A stretch of 64,000 nucleotides of DNA. Origin: Bacteroidota bacterium (GTDB lineage Bacteria; Bacteroidota; Bacteroidia; B-17B0; Aurantibacillaceae). The DNA is taken from contig JAFLBH010000005.1 in NCBI GenBank assembly GCA_017303905.1, positions 1-64,000 of the forward strand, read 5' to 3'. The notes below the pieces were generated by a model, which saw nothing but the letters and a program-made list of their open reading frames with translations, did not search any database and was not told where the DNA came from. Positions 40,190 to 48,289 of this stretch are shown piece by piece; the stretch's first letter is position 1, and each line of letters opens with the position of its first letter. Both the position numbers and the translations under genes were made by a program.

Positions 40190-41647
40190 TTAATGATCTT
40201 CGCTTTGATTATTGCATTCATGCAGCGTACGACCTTCCGGCGGCGTTGTACCTTCCTGAAGATTCTCAGAATTGATCATATTGACTGATGAGCAACCTTT
40301 TTTGTGATAAACTTTTGATGATTTTGAAGCGCTCCAGTAATATATTTCGCTTCCACCTGAGGTAACATTACCTGTAGTTGTATTGTAGTTTATCCAAACC
40401 GGGGCAGTCCATAAGCGACCACCATCATCTTGTACAATTTTGATGTAGATGAATGCAGGTCCATCAGGAACATTAACCCCTTTGATCTTGAAAGTACCGT
40501 TTCCGGTAACCTCTGTTTCTAACAACAAGCCGTCCTTTAATTTAGTTGAAGTTGCATTTGTGCTTAATTCTGGTTTTATACTGCCGCCATATACTTTTAT
40601 ACTATACTCACTCGTAGCTTCGTCCTTATCATTAATAACTAATTCAATATCTATTTCAGAATCTTCATTTGCTGTAATAGATAAGCCCATGATATTTTTA
40701 TTAGCACTGAAGTATGCAGTAAGATTTTTATCGTCGGTTGCAAAAGTTCTGTTGTTGTTTATACCATCGAATATATCTTTTTCGGTTAGTGTAGTGGCAA
40801 GTACGCCAACACGCGCATCTGTACCTTTGCCCCAATTGTAATAATGATTATCCTGACCAGCCGAAGGGCTGATATGAAAACCCTGCTTCAAATAGAAAAA
40901 GTAATCGCTTTCGTAAGTTTCATCATAATGGTAATTTGGTTTTATGTTTTTTGTTAAAGCGGGGCCACTTAAAACTTCAATAAGACTAACGTATGGATCT
41001 AACCTAGCAATTAGATTTTTGAAATGCGGCCCAAGATCATCTTCATCAATACCGTAGTCGTTGAATGCATTTTTATCAGGATTATTTGCAAACAGATCAG
41101 CGTATACATCCGGATGATTCATTTGCATAATTGGTAACTTCTTGCCATCTGTTTTCATTTTATCCAACATTTCTACCAGTTCCTTATAATTGCCGTTTTC
41201 ACATTTTATTACTTCATCAATACCAACAAGATTGACGTGATTACCAGAGGAAATTGTTGAAAATTCTTGTCCGTATAAAGCAAGGAATTTGGTTGTTGTT
41301 GCATCTTTAGCAGCTTTGATAAGTGGCTTTATAACAACTTTTTTACCGGCTGTGGTGGTGACAGTAAGGGTAGTTGAACCATTATACAATTTATTATCCT
41401 TTGCAATTAAAATTCCATCTTTACGATCACCTTTACCATCGGCTTCTAGGTGATTATGTTCGGTAAGAGCAAAAAAGTCGAGCCCGGTTTGCTTAGCCAT
41501 TAAGAAAGCTTCTTCAGGAGTACCGCTACCGTCAGAAATTGAAGAGTGTGCGTGAAGAAGCCCCATATATATTTTATAGGTTTGAGAACGCAACGAGAAT
41601 GCTATCAGCAAAAAAGCCATAGCAAAAGTTTTGGTTATTTGTTTCAT
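40190..41647 (-). CDS. Secreted PHP-domain metallohydrolase with C-terminal Cys/His motif
   Basis: This 485-residue protein has a signal peptide (cleaved after about residue 21, FSLRSQ). A CehA/McbA-type PHP domain follows, with metal ligands in LLHAHSSISDG (His32, His34, Asp39), ALTEHNH (61-66), YGQEF and SAGQDNH. A beta-rich middle region is at about 300-420. The last 45 residues contain KVYHKKGC and, 25 residues later, LHEC, the spacing of Ada-type or competence-nuclease-type zinc knuckles. PHP enzymes act as phosphoesterases; the substrate here is unknown. The ATG at 41647 was preferred to an upstream TTG. A palindromic GGTAAAA/TTTTACC segment lies 90-130 bases before the start. Confidence 0.85.
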   Translation of the reverse strand: MKQITKTFAMAFLLIAFSLRSQTYKIYMGLLHAHSSISDGSGTPEEAFLMAKQTGLDFFALTEHNHLEADGKGDRKDGILIAKDNKLYNGSTTLTVTTTAGKKVVIKPLIKAAKDATTTKFLALYGQEFSTISSGNHVNLVGIDEVIKCENGNYKELVEMLDKMKTDGKKLPIMQMNHPDVYADLFANNPDKNAFNDYGIDEDDLGPHFKNLIARLDPYVSLIEVLSGPALTKNIKPNYHYDETYESDYFFYLKQGFHISPSAGQDNHYYNWGKGTDARVGVLATTLTEKDIFDGINNNRTFATDDKNLTAYFSANKNIMGLSITANEDSEIDIELVINDKDEATSEYSIKVYGGSIKPELSTNATSTKLKDGLLLETEVTGNGTFKIKGVNVPDGPAFIYIKIVQDDGGRLWTAPVWINYNTTTGNVTSGGSEIYYWSASKSSKVYHKKGCSSVNMINSENLQEGTTPPEGRTLHECNNQSEDH

Positions 41648-41849
41648 AGAGAAATTCAAATTATTACATTAGTTTATTCAATACGAATAAAATTAAGAAG
41701 GGCAATTAAGATTAGCAAGAAAAGCTTTGTTTAAGGTAAAAAACCAGTAAAAATACCTATGAAATTAGGTAGTTTTACCAATACAAAAGAACTAACAAAG
41801 GGTCTTAACAGGCAATGCTTTGACCAAGGTCGTTTATCATATTTAACTG

Positions 41850-42461
41850 TTACTTTCTCTTATCCTTAGTTGTTTTATCGAAAGCGATGAGATTAAATAG
41901 CTCCCGCATACGGGATCTAACGCGATTGCCATAGTATTGTTCTATTTCGGAGGCCGAGAGGTTTGTTGTGATGTGCGTGATGAGTTTACGAGACACAAAT
42001 AGATCATAACGACTAAGGAGGATTTCTGCCATGATATTACATTCGTTACCGAAGAATTTGAGATTATTTTCTGTTCCGAGATCATCGAAACAATAGATTA
42101 TTGGCTCTGAGTTTTGAAAGCTACGATGGCTGTATCGATGAATGACATCGTAACCCTCTTTGATGAATTCGAAGCTTACATCGCGGCAAGAACGGATAAT
42201 AAAGCGATTGTTTGCGGGTTGGTAGAAGCGCATGAGATTTATGAGGGAGGATTTGCCGGCGCCAATTGGACCTGTTAGAAGAATTCCTTTGTGAAGATCG
42301 ATACCGAGTTTATTTGCAGTGACCTGATCGTTTAAAAAATAGCTTAACAGTTTTTTTATGAGTTCGTGGTCGGATTGCAGGATTTTGAATCCTGGACCAT
42401 ATATTTGCGAGCCACGTTCTTGTAGCCAAGCTATTGCTTTATCGTAATCATAAGGGTTCAT
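41850..42461 (-). CDS. DnaC/IstB-like AAA+ ATPase
   Basis: This 203-residue ATPase has Walker A GPIGAGKSS (64-72), Walker B IIYCFDDLG (Asp126-Asp127) and a sensor stretch ITHITTNLS. This is the layout of DnaC/IstB helicase-loader-type proteins on Bacteroidota mobile elements. It probably loads a replicative helicase or supports element maintenance, together with the protein encoded just upstream, whose stop overlaps its start by 14 bases. No transposase or helicase gene is nearby. Confidence 0.85.
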   Translation of the reverse strand: MNPYDYDKAIAWLQERGSQIYGPGFKILQSDHELIKKLLSYFLNDQVTANKLGIDLHKGILLTGPIGAGKSSLINLMRFYQPANNRFIIRSCRDVSFEFIKEGYDVIHRYSHRSFQNSEPIIYCFDDLGTENNLKFFGNECNIMAEILLSRYDLFVSRKLITHITTNLSASEIEQYYGNRVRSRMRELFNLIAFDKTTKDKRK

Positions 42462-43311
42462 TGTAGTCTTTTTCGTTTGATGTTTGGAGTTTGCCCGGGG
42501 TTACCTCCCCCTTTTTCCCCTCACCCTTGATCCCTCTCCCTGAGGAGAGGGAGAAATTAGCGCTGTTAAGCATCCACTTTGTGGCGGAGGCTTGCCAGTT
42601 TTTCATTGGTGTTTTGCCGCCTACAAGCCAACCGTTACTCGAATAGTGATTGAAGAATTTTTCAGCTTCAATGAGTGGCCATTTTTGCTCGATAAAGTAG
42701 GTGCGGACTTGTGAGAGAAGCGGCCACTCGCATCCCGTCTTTGCGCTATGTGACAATGGCTTTTTTCTTTTTTGCCCGGAATCTTTTTTCTTTTTTCCTC
42801 CCTCAACAGAATACCTATCACCTGAAGAAAGAACTTTCTTAGGATTTTTTGATCGTGTGTGCTCATGTTTATTATGTTTTAGTTTATTTGTTTTGTTTGA
42901 ATTGTTTATAGAAGGTATCACCGGTTTTTCTTTGGCTTTGTTACCAGCTTTACCAGTGCCTTTATAATGAGATATATCAGTACCATTATCGTTACTATTA
43001 CTTTTAGAATTATTACTACTATTATCAAATGTGTACAAGTAAACCTGTGAACCTTTTTGCGGATTATAAGACGGAATGTATTTTATGTAGTTCCAAGTAT
43101 GCAGTTCTTTAATGCTGCGGATGTAAGTGTTTACAGAACCTATCTTTGAAGCGCGCATTAATTCATCTCGACTTATAGAGATGGGATTGCGAAACTTCGC
43201 CATGTTCCAGTATTGAAACAAACTGAAATACAAACTCACATGGAAGGGTGTTAATCTTTCATCCTCGCAAAATATTCCGAAAGCTTTATTTAAATGAATG
43301 ATGTAATTCAT
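42448..43311 (-). CDS. DnaD/replication-protein-like protein of a mobile element
   Basis: This 287-residue protein has an N-terminal winged-helix part (residues 1-95, SLFQYWNMAKFRNPISISRD, then IGSVNTYIRSIKELH) typical of replication or initiation proteins on Bacteroidota elements. A long low-complexity linker rich in Ser, Asn and Lys follows (about 95-190), then a C-terminal DnaD-like segment with FFNHYSSNGWLVGG and MKNWQASATKWMLN. Near its end, a GC-rich hairpin repeat (42517-42551) is read through in frame. It overlaps the AAA+ ATPase gene and the HTH gene, so these three form one unit. Confidence 0.78.
   Translation of the reverse strand: MNYIIHLNKAFGIFCEDERLTPFHVSLYFSLFQYWNMAKFRNPISISRDELMRASKIGSVNTYIRSIKELHTWNYIKYIPSYNPQKGSQVYLYTFDNSSNNSKSNSNDNGTDISHYKGTGKAGNKAKEKPVIPSINNSNKTNKLKHNKHEHTRSKNPKKVLSSGDRYSVEGGKKKKDSGQKRKKPLSHSAKTGCEWPLLSQVRTYFIEQKWPLIEAEKFFNHYSSNGWLVGGKTPMKNWQASATKWMLNSANFSLSSGRGIKGEGKKGEVTPGKLQTSNEKDYNEPL
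42517..42551. repeat. Hairpin repeat inside a coding sequence
   Basis: CCCTCTCC (42532-42539) and GGAGAGGG (42544-42551) form a perfect stem with a CTGA loop, preceded by CCCCTCACCCTTGAT. The type is a known intergenic repeat motif, here translated in frame as LSSGRGIKGEG near the end of the replication-like protein. Confidence 0.7.
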
Positions 43312-43607
43312 TTAGATTGCCTTGCGATGAGCGGACGTTTTTTCTTGTTGTCTTCCATGAGTTTTACAATGTCTTCGTACCTGTAAAACATGAGGCCGCC
43401 TATTTGGGTGAATGCGAGCGTGCCATTAAGCCGCATATTTTGAAGCTTGCCCGGTGAAATACCGAGGAGCTTACGGACTTCGTAAGATTTGAGCCATTCT
43501 TTGTGATTTGAATAGGATGGCTTGGTTCTGATTAGTGTTTTGATCTCTTCAAATAACTCTGCTTTGAAGTTGTTTAGATCTTCTTTAGTAAGGATATCTA
43601 CTGCCAT
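43308..43607 (-). CDS. Helix-turn-helix protein, excisionase-like
   Basis: This 99-residue protein has a central MerR/excisionase-type helix-turn-helix: EWLKSYEVRKLLGISPGKLQ, then NMRLNGTLAFTQIGGLMFYR and EDIVKLM. It is the common small HTH protein of Bacteroidota conjugative and integrative elements. Its stop overlaps the next gene by four bases. It probably regulates or assists excision of the element. Confidence 0.86.
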   Translation of the reverse strand: MAVDILTKEDLNNFKAELFEEIKTLIRTKPSYSNHKEWLKSYEVRKLLGISPGKLQNMRLNGTLAFTQIGGLMFYRYEDIVKLMEDNKKKRPLIARQSK

Positions 43608-43683
43608 AATAAATGATTAGGCAGCAAAAATGAACAGAATGATACGGTTTAGTTCAAGAGGCAATCAAGAGTTGGGAGAAATA

Positions 43684-45444
43684 TTATTCCTCAGCCTCAT
43701 TTTGTTTATCAAGAATAAGCGTTTTGACTTGATGGACATTCATTGTAAACTTTCCGTACTGCTTTTTTAGAGCATTAAGTCCTTCTACTATTTCCTTTTT
43801 AAGACTATGTAAATATTTGCCATATCCAGCCAAAAACTCAGCTGAACAAACAATATTTTCTATTTCATTAGAAGAAATCCGAAATGCATCTGTTACGTTC
43901 TCTAACAACTTTGGATCTTCGAATCTTAATTTCATTTCTTTGAAGTTTTTGTCTTCTAACTCAGTAACAAATCCTTTCAGTTCAACAGAATACTCTAATT
44001 TAATTTTGCATTCATCAATCATTTTCGGCAGTTGCTCAATTAGTTCCAAACAAATGAATTCGGAGTCACAATGACCTAAGAGGAAATTCTTCTCGAAATC
44101 CTCTTGATCTTTTTTAATTGCTGCTTTCTGGGCGGGAAGTAAAGAACTCAATAGAGTAAAGTATGAAGCGTAACCTTTGAAATTAACAAATTCACTTTGT
44201 CTGCGCGAAGTGTGTATTCTTTTTATTTTCACGAGGGGGTTTTCCAATTCATAAAATACTTGAAGTAAATGTTCAAGGTCAGTCAAAAGGTCATTTGCCT
44301 TTAGTTTGAAACTCTCCTCATATCCAGTATGCATAAATCGATTACGAAGACGTGGAACTATATATTGATAATAGTCGAAATAGTAACCACTTAAATTATG
44401 AAATGGCCGAATTTTTTGAACCTTATCTGTCAACGACTTTGCTTTTTGACCATCAAAGATTACATTATGCATCTCACTAAACAGACCTTCTACCTGAGGT
44501 ATTGCCAGCGCAAAGAAAGCCATCCATTTTCTACCTTTGTAGAGCCTTTTTAATTCATCAAATATTGGTTTTCTGCCAGGATTGAGAGGAACATGTGCCA
44601 AATTAAAGTCGATGCTACTAAATATTGCTTCTGGCTTCTTTTTCCTGAAATAACTACGATAAAAGCTTTCCTTGTTCTTTAGATATAGTTTCTCAAGCCT
44701 TAACGCTTCCGATATGTAAAAATTATTTATACGGTGCTGAGCCTCTTTTATTAGTAGATGATCGAACATCTCAGGTTGATTGTGAAATTTATACGGGAAA
44801 TCTCGATAGGACTCTCCCACTGCAAAAATACTTTTGAAACTGGGCCAAACATATCCGGCCTTGCTAAGAGCCCTTTGTTTAATTCCAGAGAGATAATAGT
44901 TTAAAATATTTTTTTGTTCAGCAACACATCTTTTATAGAAGTCATGCTTAATTCTCTCTTCATGATCGTATGGAGGTTGATTGGCTGAAACTAGTTTTTT
45001 TATGTACGAATCCTTTTCGTATCGATTGATCAGTGAATTAATGGAGCTTAGATCGATTTTGACTTTAACTTCTAAATCTCTATAAATTGGATGGGGTAGT
45101 TTATCTATGTATAAAATATCTTCATAATACCTTTTTAAAACATCCTTCTCCATGATCTTAATTTCCTCGCGACCGGCATCTGTAATTTTATAGAGCTTAG
45201 CTTTCTTTACTCTACCATAAAAGTATGAGACTATTTTTGCAGCTGCTTTTGTAATTGATTCCGGATTGTCTTTAAGGCCTTTATTTACAGGTGAAATTAC
45301 GTTTAAGGTTGTAAAGAGAAATGTATTCCAATTCTTTATTTCGACAATATCATCGCCTATCGATTCCAAAATATCTCGGCGAAATCGGCTTAAGTCTCCC
45401 AATGATGTTTTGTAGGAGTTGAGTTTTATGATTTTTCTTGCCAT
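43684..45444 (-). CDS. HEPN-motif protein of unknown family
   Basis: This 586-residue soluble protein was not recognised as a family. Around residues 318-375 it reads VEGLFSEMHN, then YIVPRLRNRFMHTGYEE. The string RNRFMH (Arg367-His372) matches the Rx4H signature with the polar residue after Arg that marks HEPN ribonucleases, and the position at the end of a helix bundle fits. The remainder is helical. Its start overlaps the stop of the RteC gene by one base, so both are translated together. HEPN proteins cleave RNA in abortive-infection and toxin systems; the same role here is inference. Confidence 0.68.
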   Translation of the reverse strand: MARKIIKLNSYKTSLGDLSRFRRDILESIGDDIVEIKNWNTFLFTTLNVISPVNKGLKDNPESITKAAAKIVSYFYGRVKKAKLYKITDAGREEIKIMEKDVLKRYYEDILYIDKLPHPIYRDLEVKVKIDLSSINSLINRYEKDSYIKKLVSANQPPYDHEERIKHDFYKRCVAEQKNILNYYLSGIKQRALSKAGYVWPSFKSIFAVGESYRDFPYKFHNQPEMFDHLLIKEAQHRINNFYISEALRLEKLYLKNKESFYRSYFRKKKPEAIFSSIDFNLAHVPLNPGRKPIFDELKRLYKGRKWMAFFALAIPQVEGLFSEMHNVIFDGQKAKSLTDKVQKIRPFHNLSGYYFDYYQYIVPRLRNRFMHTGYEESFKLKANDLLTDLEHLLQVFYELENPLVKIKRIHTSRRQSEFVNFKGYASYFTLLSSLLPAQKAAIKKDQEDFEKNFLLGHCDSEFICLELIEQLPKMIDECKIKLEYSVELKGFVTELEDKNFKEMKLRFEDPKLLENVTDAFRISSNEIENIVCSAEFLAGYGKYLHSLKKEIVEGLNALKKQYGKFTMNVHQVKTLILDKQNEAEE

Positions 45445-46316
45445 TACTTTTCATCCATCTCGTCCATTCGTTTAGACAGGGATTCCTGTAATAAAGATAA
45501 GAATTTAGTGCGATTTGTTTTTCGGTTACGGATCTCTAAGTATACGTGGTAGTAGTTGCCGAGGTCGATATTGAATGCTTTTTGGATGCTGGAGGCTATT
45601 TCTTTGATATCGGCACGGCCGTTTTCGAAGGAACCGGTGGCGTGGAGTGCGTATATGAGTTCAACCAAGTGGGCTTTGGAATCGGTCCAGGTGAGGCGAT
45701 TTTGTTGGTTTTGCTCCGGTTCATTTAAGCGGGCATCTATGTTTGTAATGGCCTCACGAATGTATAATGAAAGCATATCGTTAGCGAGAATCTGTGCTAC
45801 TAAATGATCGTGAGATGTGTTAAAGGTTGAATCGAAATTAAAGAAGTTGCTATCAAGGATCAAATGAAGATCGGCTTTACCGCGGACGAAATACTTTTCA
45901 TCGAGAAATGTGCTATCGCTCCGATAATACTGGCACAAATCAATATTGTTTTCAGTAAAACGGTTTATGGCTTTTAAATGTTTTTCGAAATACTTTTTCT
46001 GCTGTTTCTTTGTTCCAGAAGGACGACCGGTTTCGATATTGAAAACCTGAATGTGATAAATAAGTTTGCAAGCAATTTTTGGTTTGAGGTACTTAAAGAA
46101 AAATATTTCATTCTTCTCAGACTTGAAGCCTTGCTTTTGAACCAATTTTTTCAGCGCATCCAAAGCTTTAATGCATACCGGTACCGAGAGCTCAGCTTGT
46201 TTTACTGCGCTAAGCGTTTCCTGAGCAATGAACGCCAATTGTTCCTCAAGACTTTGATTTACCTTCTCAAACTGTTCCATAAAGACTGCATTATGGTCGA
46301 ATATTTCAGTAATCAT
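45444..46316 (-). CDS. rteC: RteC-like protein
   Basis: This 290-residue protein matches RteC, the regulator of tetracycline-controlled transfer of Bacteroides conjugative transposons. The helical N-terminal half contains QVFNIETGRPSG followed by KKQQKKYFEKHLKAINRF, the block LCQYYRSDSTFLDEKYFVRG is highly characteristic, and the C-terminal part has LVELIYALHATGSF. RteC genes are found on many Bacteroidota elements without tetracycline genes. No tetQ or transfer gene lies in the window. Confidence 0.88.
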   Translation of the reverse strand: MITEIFDHNAVFMEQFEKVNQSLEEQLAFIAQETLSAVKQAELSVPVCIKALDALKKLVQKQGFKSEKNEIFFFKYLKPKIACKLIYHIQVFNIETGRPSGTKKQQKKYFEKHLKAINRFTENNIDLCQYYRSDSTFLDEKYFVRGKADLHLILDSNFFNFDSTFNTSHDHLVAQILANDMLSLYIREAITNIDARLNEPEQNQQNRLTWTDSKAHLVELIYALHATGSFENGRADIKEIASSIQKAFNIDLGNYYHVYLEIRNRKTNRTKFLSLLQESLSKRMDEMDEK

Positions 46317-46358
46317 AAGCCTTACCCATTTAATACACCTGTAGGGAAGACTGCTGCT

Positions 46359-46574
46359 TTATTTATTATTAATAAAAAGTTCATCTACAGTACAATTTAA
46401 TTCAGTTAGTACTTTGTCTAAATAATCCAGTGACATATTGATCTTACCACCCTCCAATTTTGAAATGTACTGGCGGTCGACCAAGAGCTTTGCAGCCAAT
46501 TCCTGCTGCGTTAAACCCATTTCAATTCTTTTCGCTTTAATTCGGTATCCAATAAGTGCTTTAGTTCGTGACAT
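46359..46574 (-). CDS. XRE-type transcriptional regulator
   Basis: This 71-residue protein is a complete Cro/CI helix-turn-helix domain: IGYRIKAKRIEMGLTQQELA, then VDRQYISKLEGGK and LDYLDKVLTEL. It has no other domain. Directly upstream of its start lies a 23-base palindrome (46591-46613) and then the terminator of the neighbouring operon, so it probably represses itself through that operator. It heads the minus-strand unit that ends with the DnaC-like gene. Confidence 0.92.
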   Translation of the reverse strand: MSRTKALIGYRIKAKRIEMGLTQQELAAKLLVDRQYISKLEGGKINMSLDYLDKVLTELNCTVDELFINNK

Positions 46575-46590
46575 AAAACAAGTGCGGTTA

Positions 46591-46613
46591 TTGTAGCTAT
46601 GCCATAGCTACAA
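46591..46613. promoter_or_regulatory. Palindromic operator upstream of the XRE gene
   Basis: TTGTAGCTATG and its exact complement CATAGCTACAA flank a single C. The site is 16 bases upstream of the XRE start codon, the usual place for autoregulation. Related TAGCTA motifs occur at 32771-32806 upstream of the 959-residue protein gene. Confidence 0.75.
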
Positions 46614-46615
46614 AC

Positions 46616-46645
46616 AAAAAAGCCCCGGTTTTTACCGAGGCTTTT
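46616..46645 (-). terminator. Terminator of the hydrolase operon
   Basis: AAGCCCCGGT (46620-46629) pairs with ACCGAGGCTT (46634-46643) with one mismatch and a 4-base loop. On the minus strand the stem is followed by six T, so it ends the transcript that comes from 46814 and beyond. Confidence 0.82.
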
Positions 46646-46813
46646 CTACTCCAAAGAGTTCTTTCTAAAATATAACAAAACATAATATCTTAATCAGTAC
46701 CAGAAAATCATGCTTAATGAGTTCATATGGTAGTATTTAACCCTTAAATATAGGAAGTAAAATCAAAAATGAAGAAATTAAAATGACGAACGCCATTAAT
46801 CAAGAATGAGTGC

Positions 46814-47716
46814 TTACTTAAACCCGAACATTTGGAAGAGGTAGTTGCTAACTTGAAGTGATACGAAATCCGGGTTGGAAACATGAAAGAAGTGATCAGC
46901 GTTGGTTTCGGAATAAATTGATCTCGTGGATATAGTTAAAAGATCTTTTTGAAGATTGACCCAAGTATTAGAATATTTTGAGGCAGTTGAAGAATCCGAA
47001 TTAATAGGTGGATTTAATCCAACGTTGCTTGCAATCACCAGTAGCGGTTTATCTACAATTTTGCCTAAGCTTTTACTTTCCAAAAGTATTTTGTCAAACG
47101 AAGCGAGCTCGAGACGATAAATCAAGTAGTAGGGTTTACGGGTAGTTACCTTATAATATTCAGAGAGACAATTTTCAGGCAAGCCGAAAGTGGGTATATT
47201 CTTCTTTCCCAATCGCAGCAGCCCCCAATTGGCAAGGTTAATGACTTTATTGATCTGTTTGGTTTGTTTTGTGATATTTTCCCGAAGTGCCGGTATACTA
47301 TCTAATAAATTAGGATTGGCAGCATCGAGAAGGATCATGCCTGACACCTTTTGAGGGTACAAATCGTGAAACATTCTTACGTATAAGCCACCTAGAGAAT
47401 GGCCGACCAGAATTATGGAGTCAGTAATGTTGTTCCTTTCCAATTCGCTATTAAATTCGGCTGCCATAGTTTTGAGATCACGGTATTTTGGGAGCTTTCT
47501 GCTTTTGTAGTTATATCTGTCGAACAAACATACCTTAACTTTGGTTTTTAGTTTTTCAGCTAAAGGCTTAAAAAAAACTGACCAATTACCCATTCCTGCA
47601 TCAAACACCATCGTATAGGGGCCGTTACCATAGCAATGACAGGATACTTGCGCTGAAAATAGCTGTACAACAAAAAAGGAAAACAGCATTGAAACTATTG
47701 TTACAGTTTTTCGCAT
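46814..47716 (-). CDS. Secreted alpha/beta hydrolase
   Basis: This 300-residue protein has a signal peptide (residues 1-22, FVVQLFSAQ). The alpha/beta hydrolase fold has its nucleophile Ser107 in VGHSLGGLYVR, an acidic residue in the strand segment PLLVIAS and a late His in NADHFFHVS. The substrate is unknown; lipase, esterase and peptidase are all possible. Its start overlaps the end of the upstream DoxX-like gene by 16 bases. It is the last gene of a three-gene unit ending at the terminator near 46.63 kb. Confidence 0.87.
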   Translation of the reverse strand: MRKTVTIVSMLFSFFVVQLFSAQVSCHCYGNGPYTMVFDAGMGNWSVFFKPLAEKLKTKVKVCLFDRYNYKSRKLPKYRDLKTMAAEFNSELERNNITDSIILVGHSLGGLYVRMFHDLYPQKVSGMILLDAANPNLLDSIPALRENITKQTKQINKVINLANWGLLRLGKKNIPTFGLPENCLSEYYKVTTRKPYYLIYRLELASFDKILLESKSLGKIVDKPLLVIASNVGLNPPINSDSSTASKYSNTWVNLQKDLLTISTRSIYSETNADHFFHVSNPDFVSLQVSNYLFQMFGFK

Positions 47717-48273
47717 AGCGAGTAAATTCCAATAAGAATATTAATTGTGAGTTGGTTTAATACAATAGCTGCAATAATAAATAATCCGCTAAAGCCAATT
47801 TTTTTCCAAATGGAATCCGATGTCTGTGATGTAATCTTTAAAGTAAGATTTCGGAATGCGTTGAAGAGCTTTTCTCTTTCTAAGTAAAGAATGAAGAGCA
47901 GAATAAGTGTATAAAAAATGGCGTTACCGAATGCGCCGAGTGTTACTCTATAGAAGTAATCAATAAAAACAATATTAAGCATAATTGGGAATAGCATCAA
48001 AGCGCCAATGATACGGGTACGATTAATAATGAGCAATAGACTACCAGCCATCTGCAATAACCCGATAATAATAGTGTACGAACCAGAATATCCAAAATAA
48101 TACCAGGTCAATTCCATCCCTGTAAGATCGCCCAATACTTTAGAAGCTAATTTTTCGGGTGGAGCAAACTGAATACTTACTACTTTGACAAAGCCATAAA
48201 CCGCAATCCAAAAACCTGCATATAGAGAGAGTGCGAATTTAAGATGAGATTTAATATCTGCGCTTCGAAACAT
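47701..48273 (-). CDS. DoxX-like membrane protein
   Basis: This 190-residue protein has four predicted membrane helices with a DoxX-like order: the first helix has LSLYAGFWIAVYGFVKV, then WYYFGYSGSYTIIIGLLQMAGSLLL, a middle loop MLFPIMLNIVFIDYFYR and a basic C-terminal part. The family is broad and function is unknown, with some members linked to oxidative-stress or sulfur metabolism. It is placed between the metallopeptidase-like gene (17 bases upstream) and the hydrolase gene. Confidence 0.75.
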   Translation of the reverse strand: MFRSADIKSHLKFALSLYAGFWIAVYGFVKVVSIQFAPPEKLASKVLGDLTGMELTWYYFGYSGSYTIIIGLLQMAGSLLLIINRTRIIGALMLFPIMLNIVFIDYFYRVTLGAFGNAIFYTLILLFILYLEREKLFNAFRNLTLKITSQTSDSIWKKIGFSGLFIIAAIVLNQLTINILIGIYSLCEKL

Positions 48274-48289
48274 ATATTAGCTATAGCGC

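Noticed and set aside
28000..46700. CRISPR array search
   Set aside because: No set of regularly spaced direct repeats with unique spacers was found, and no cas gene is present.
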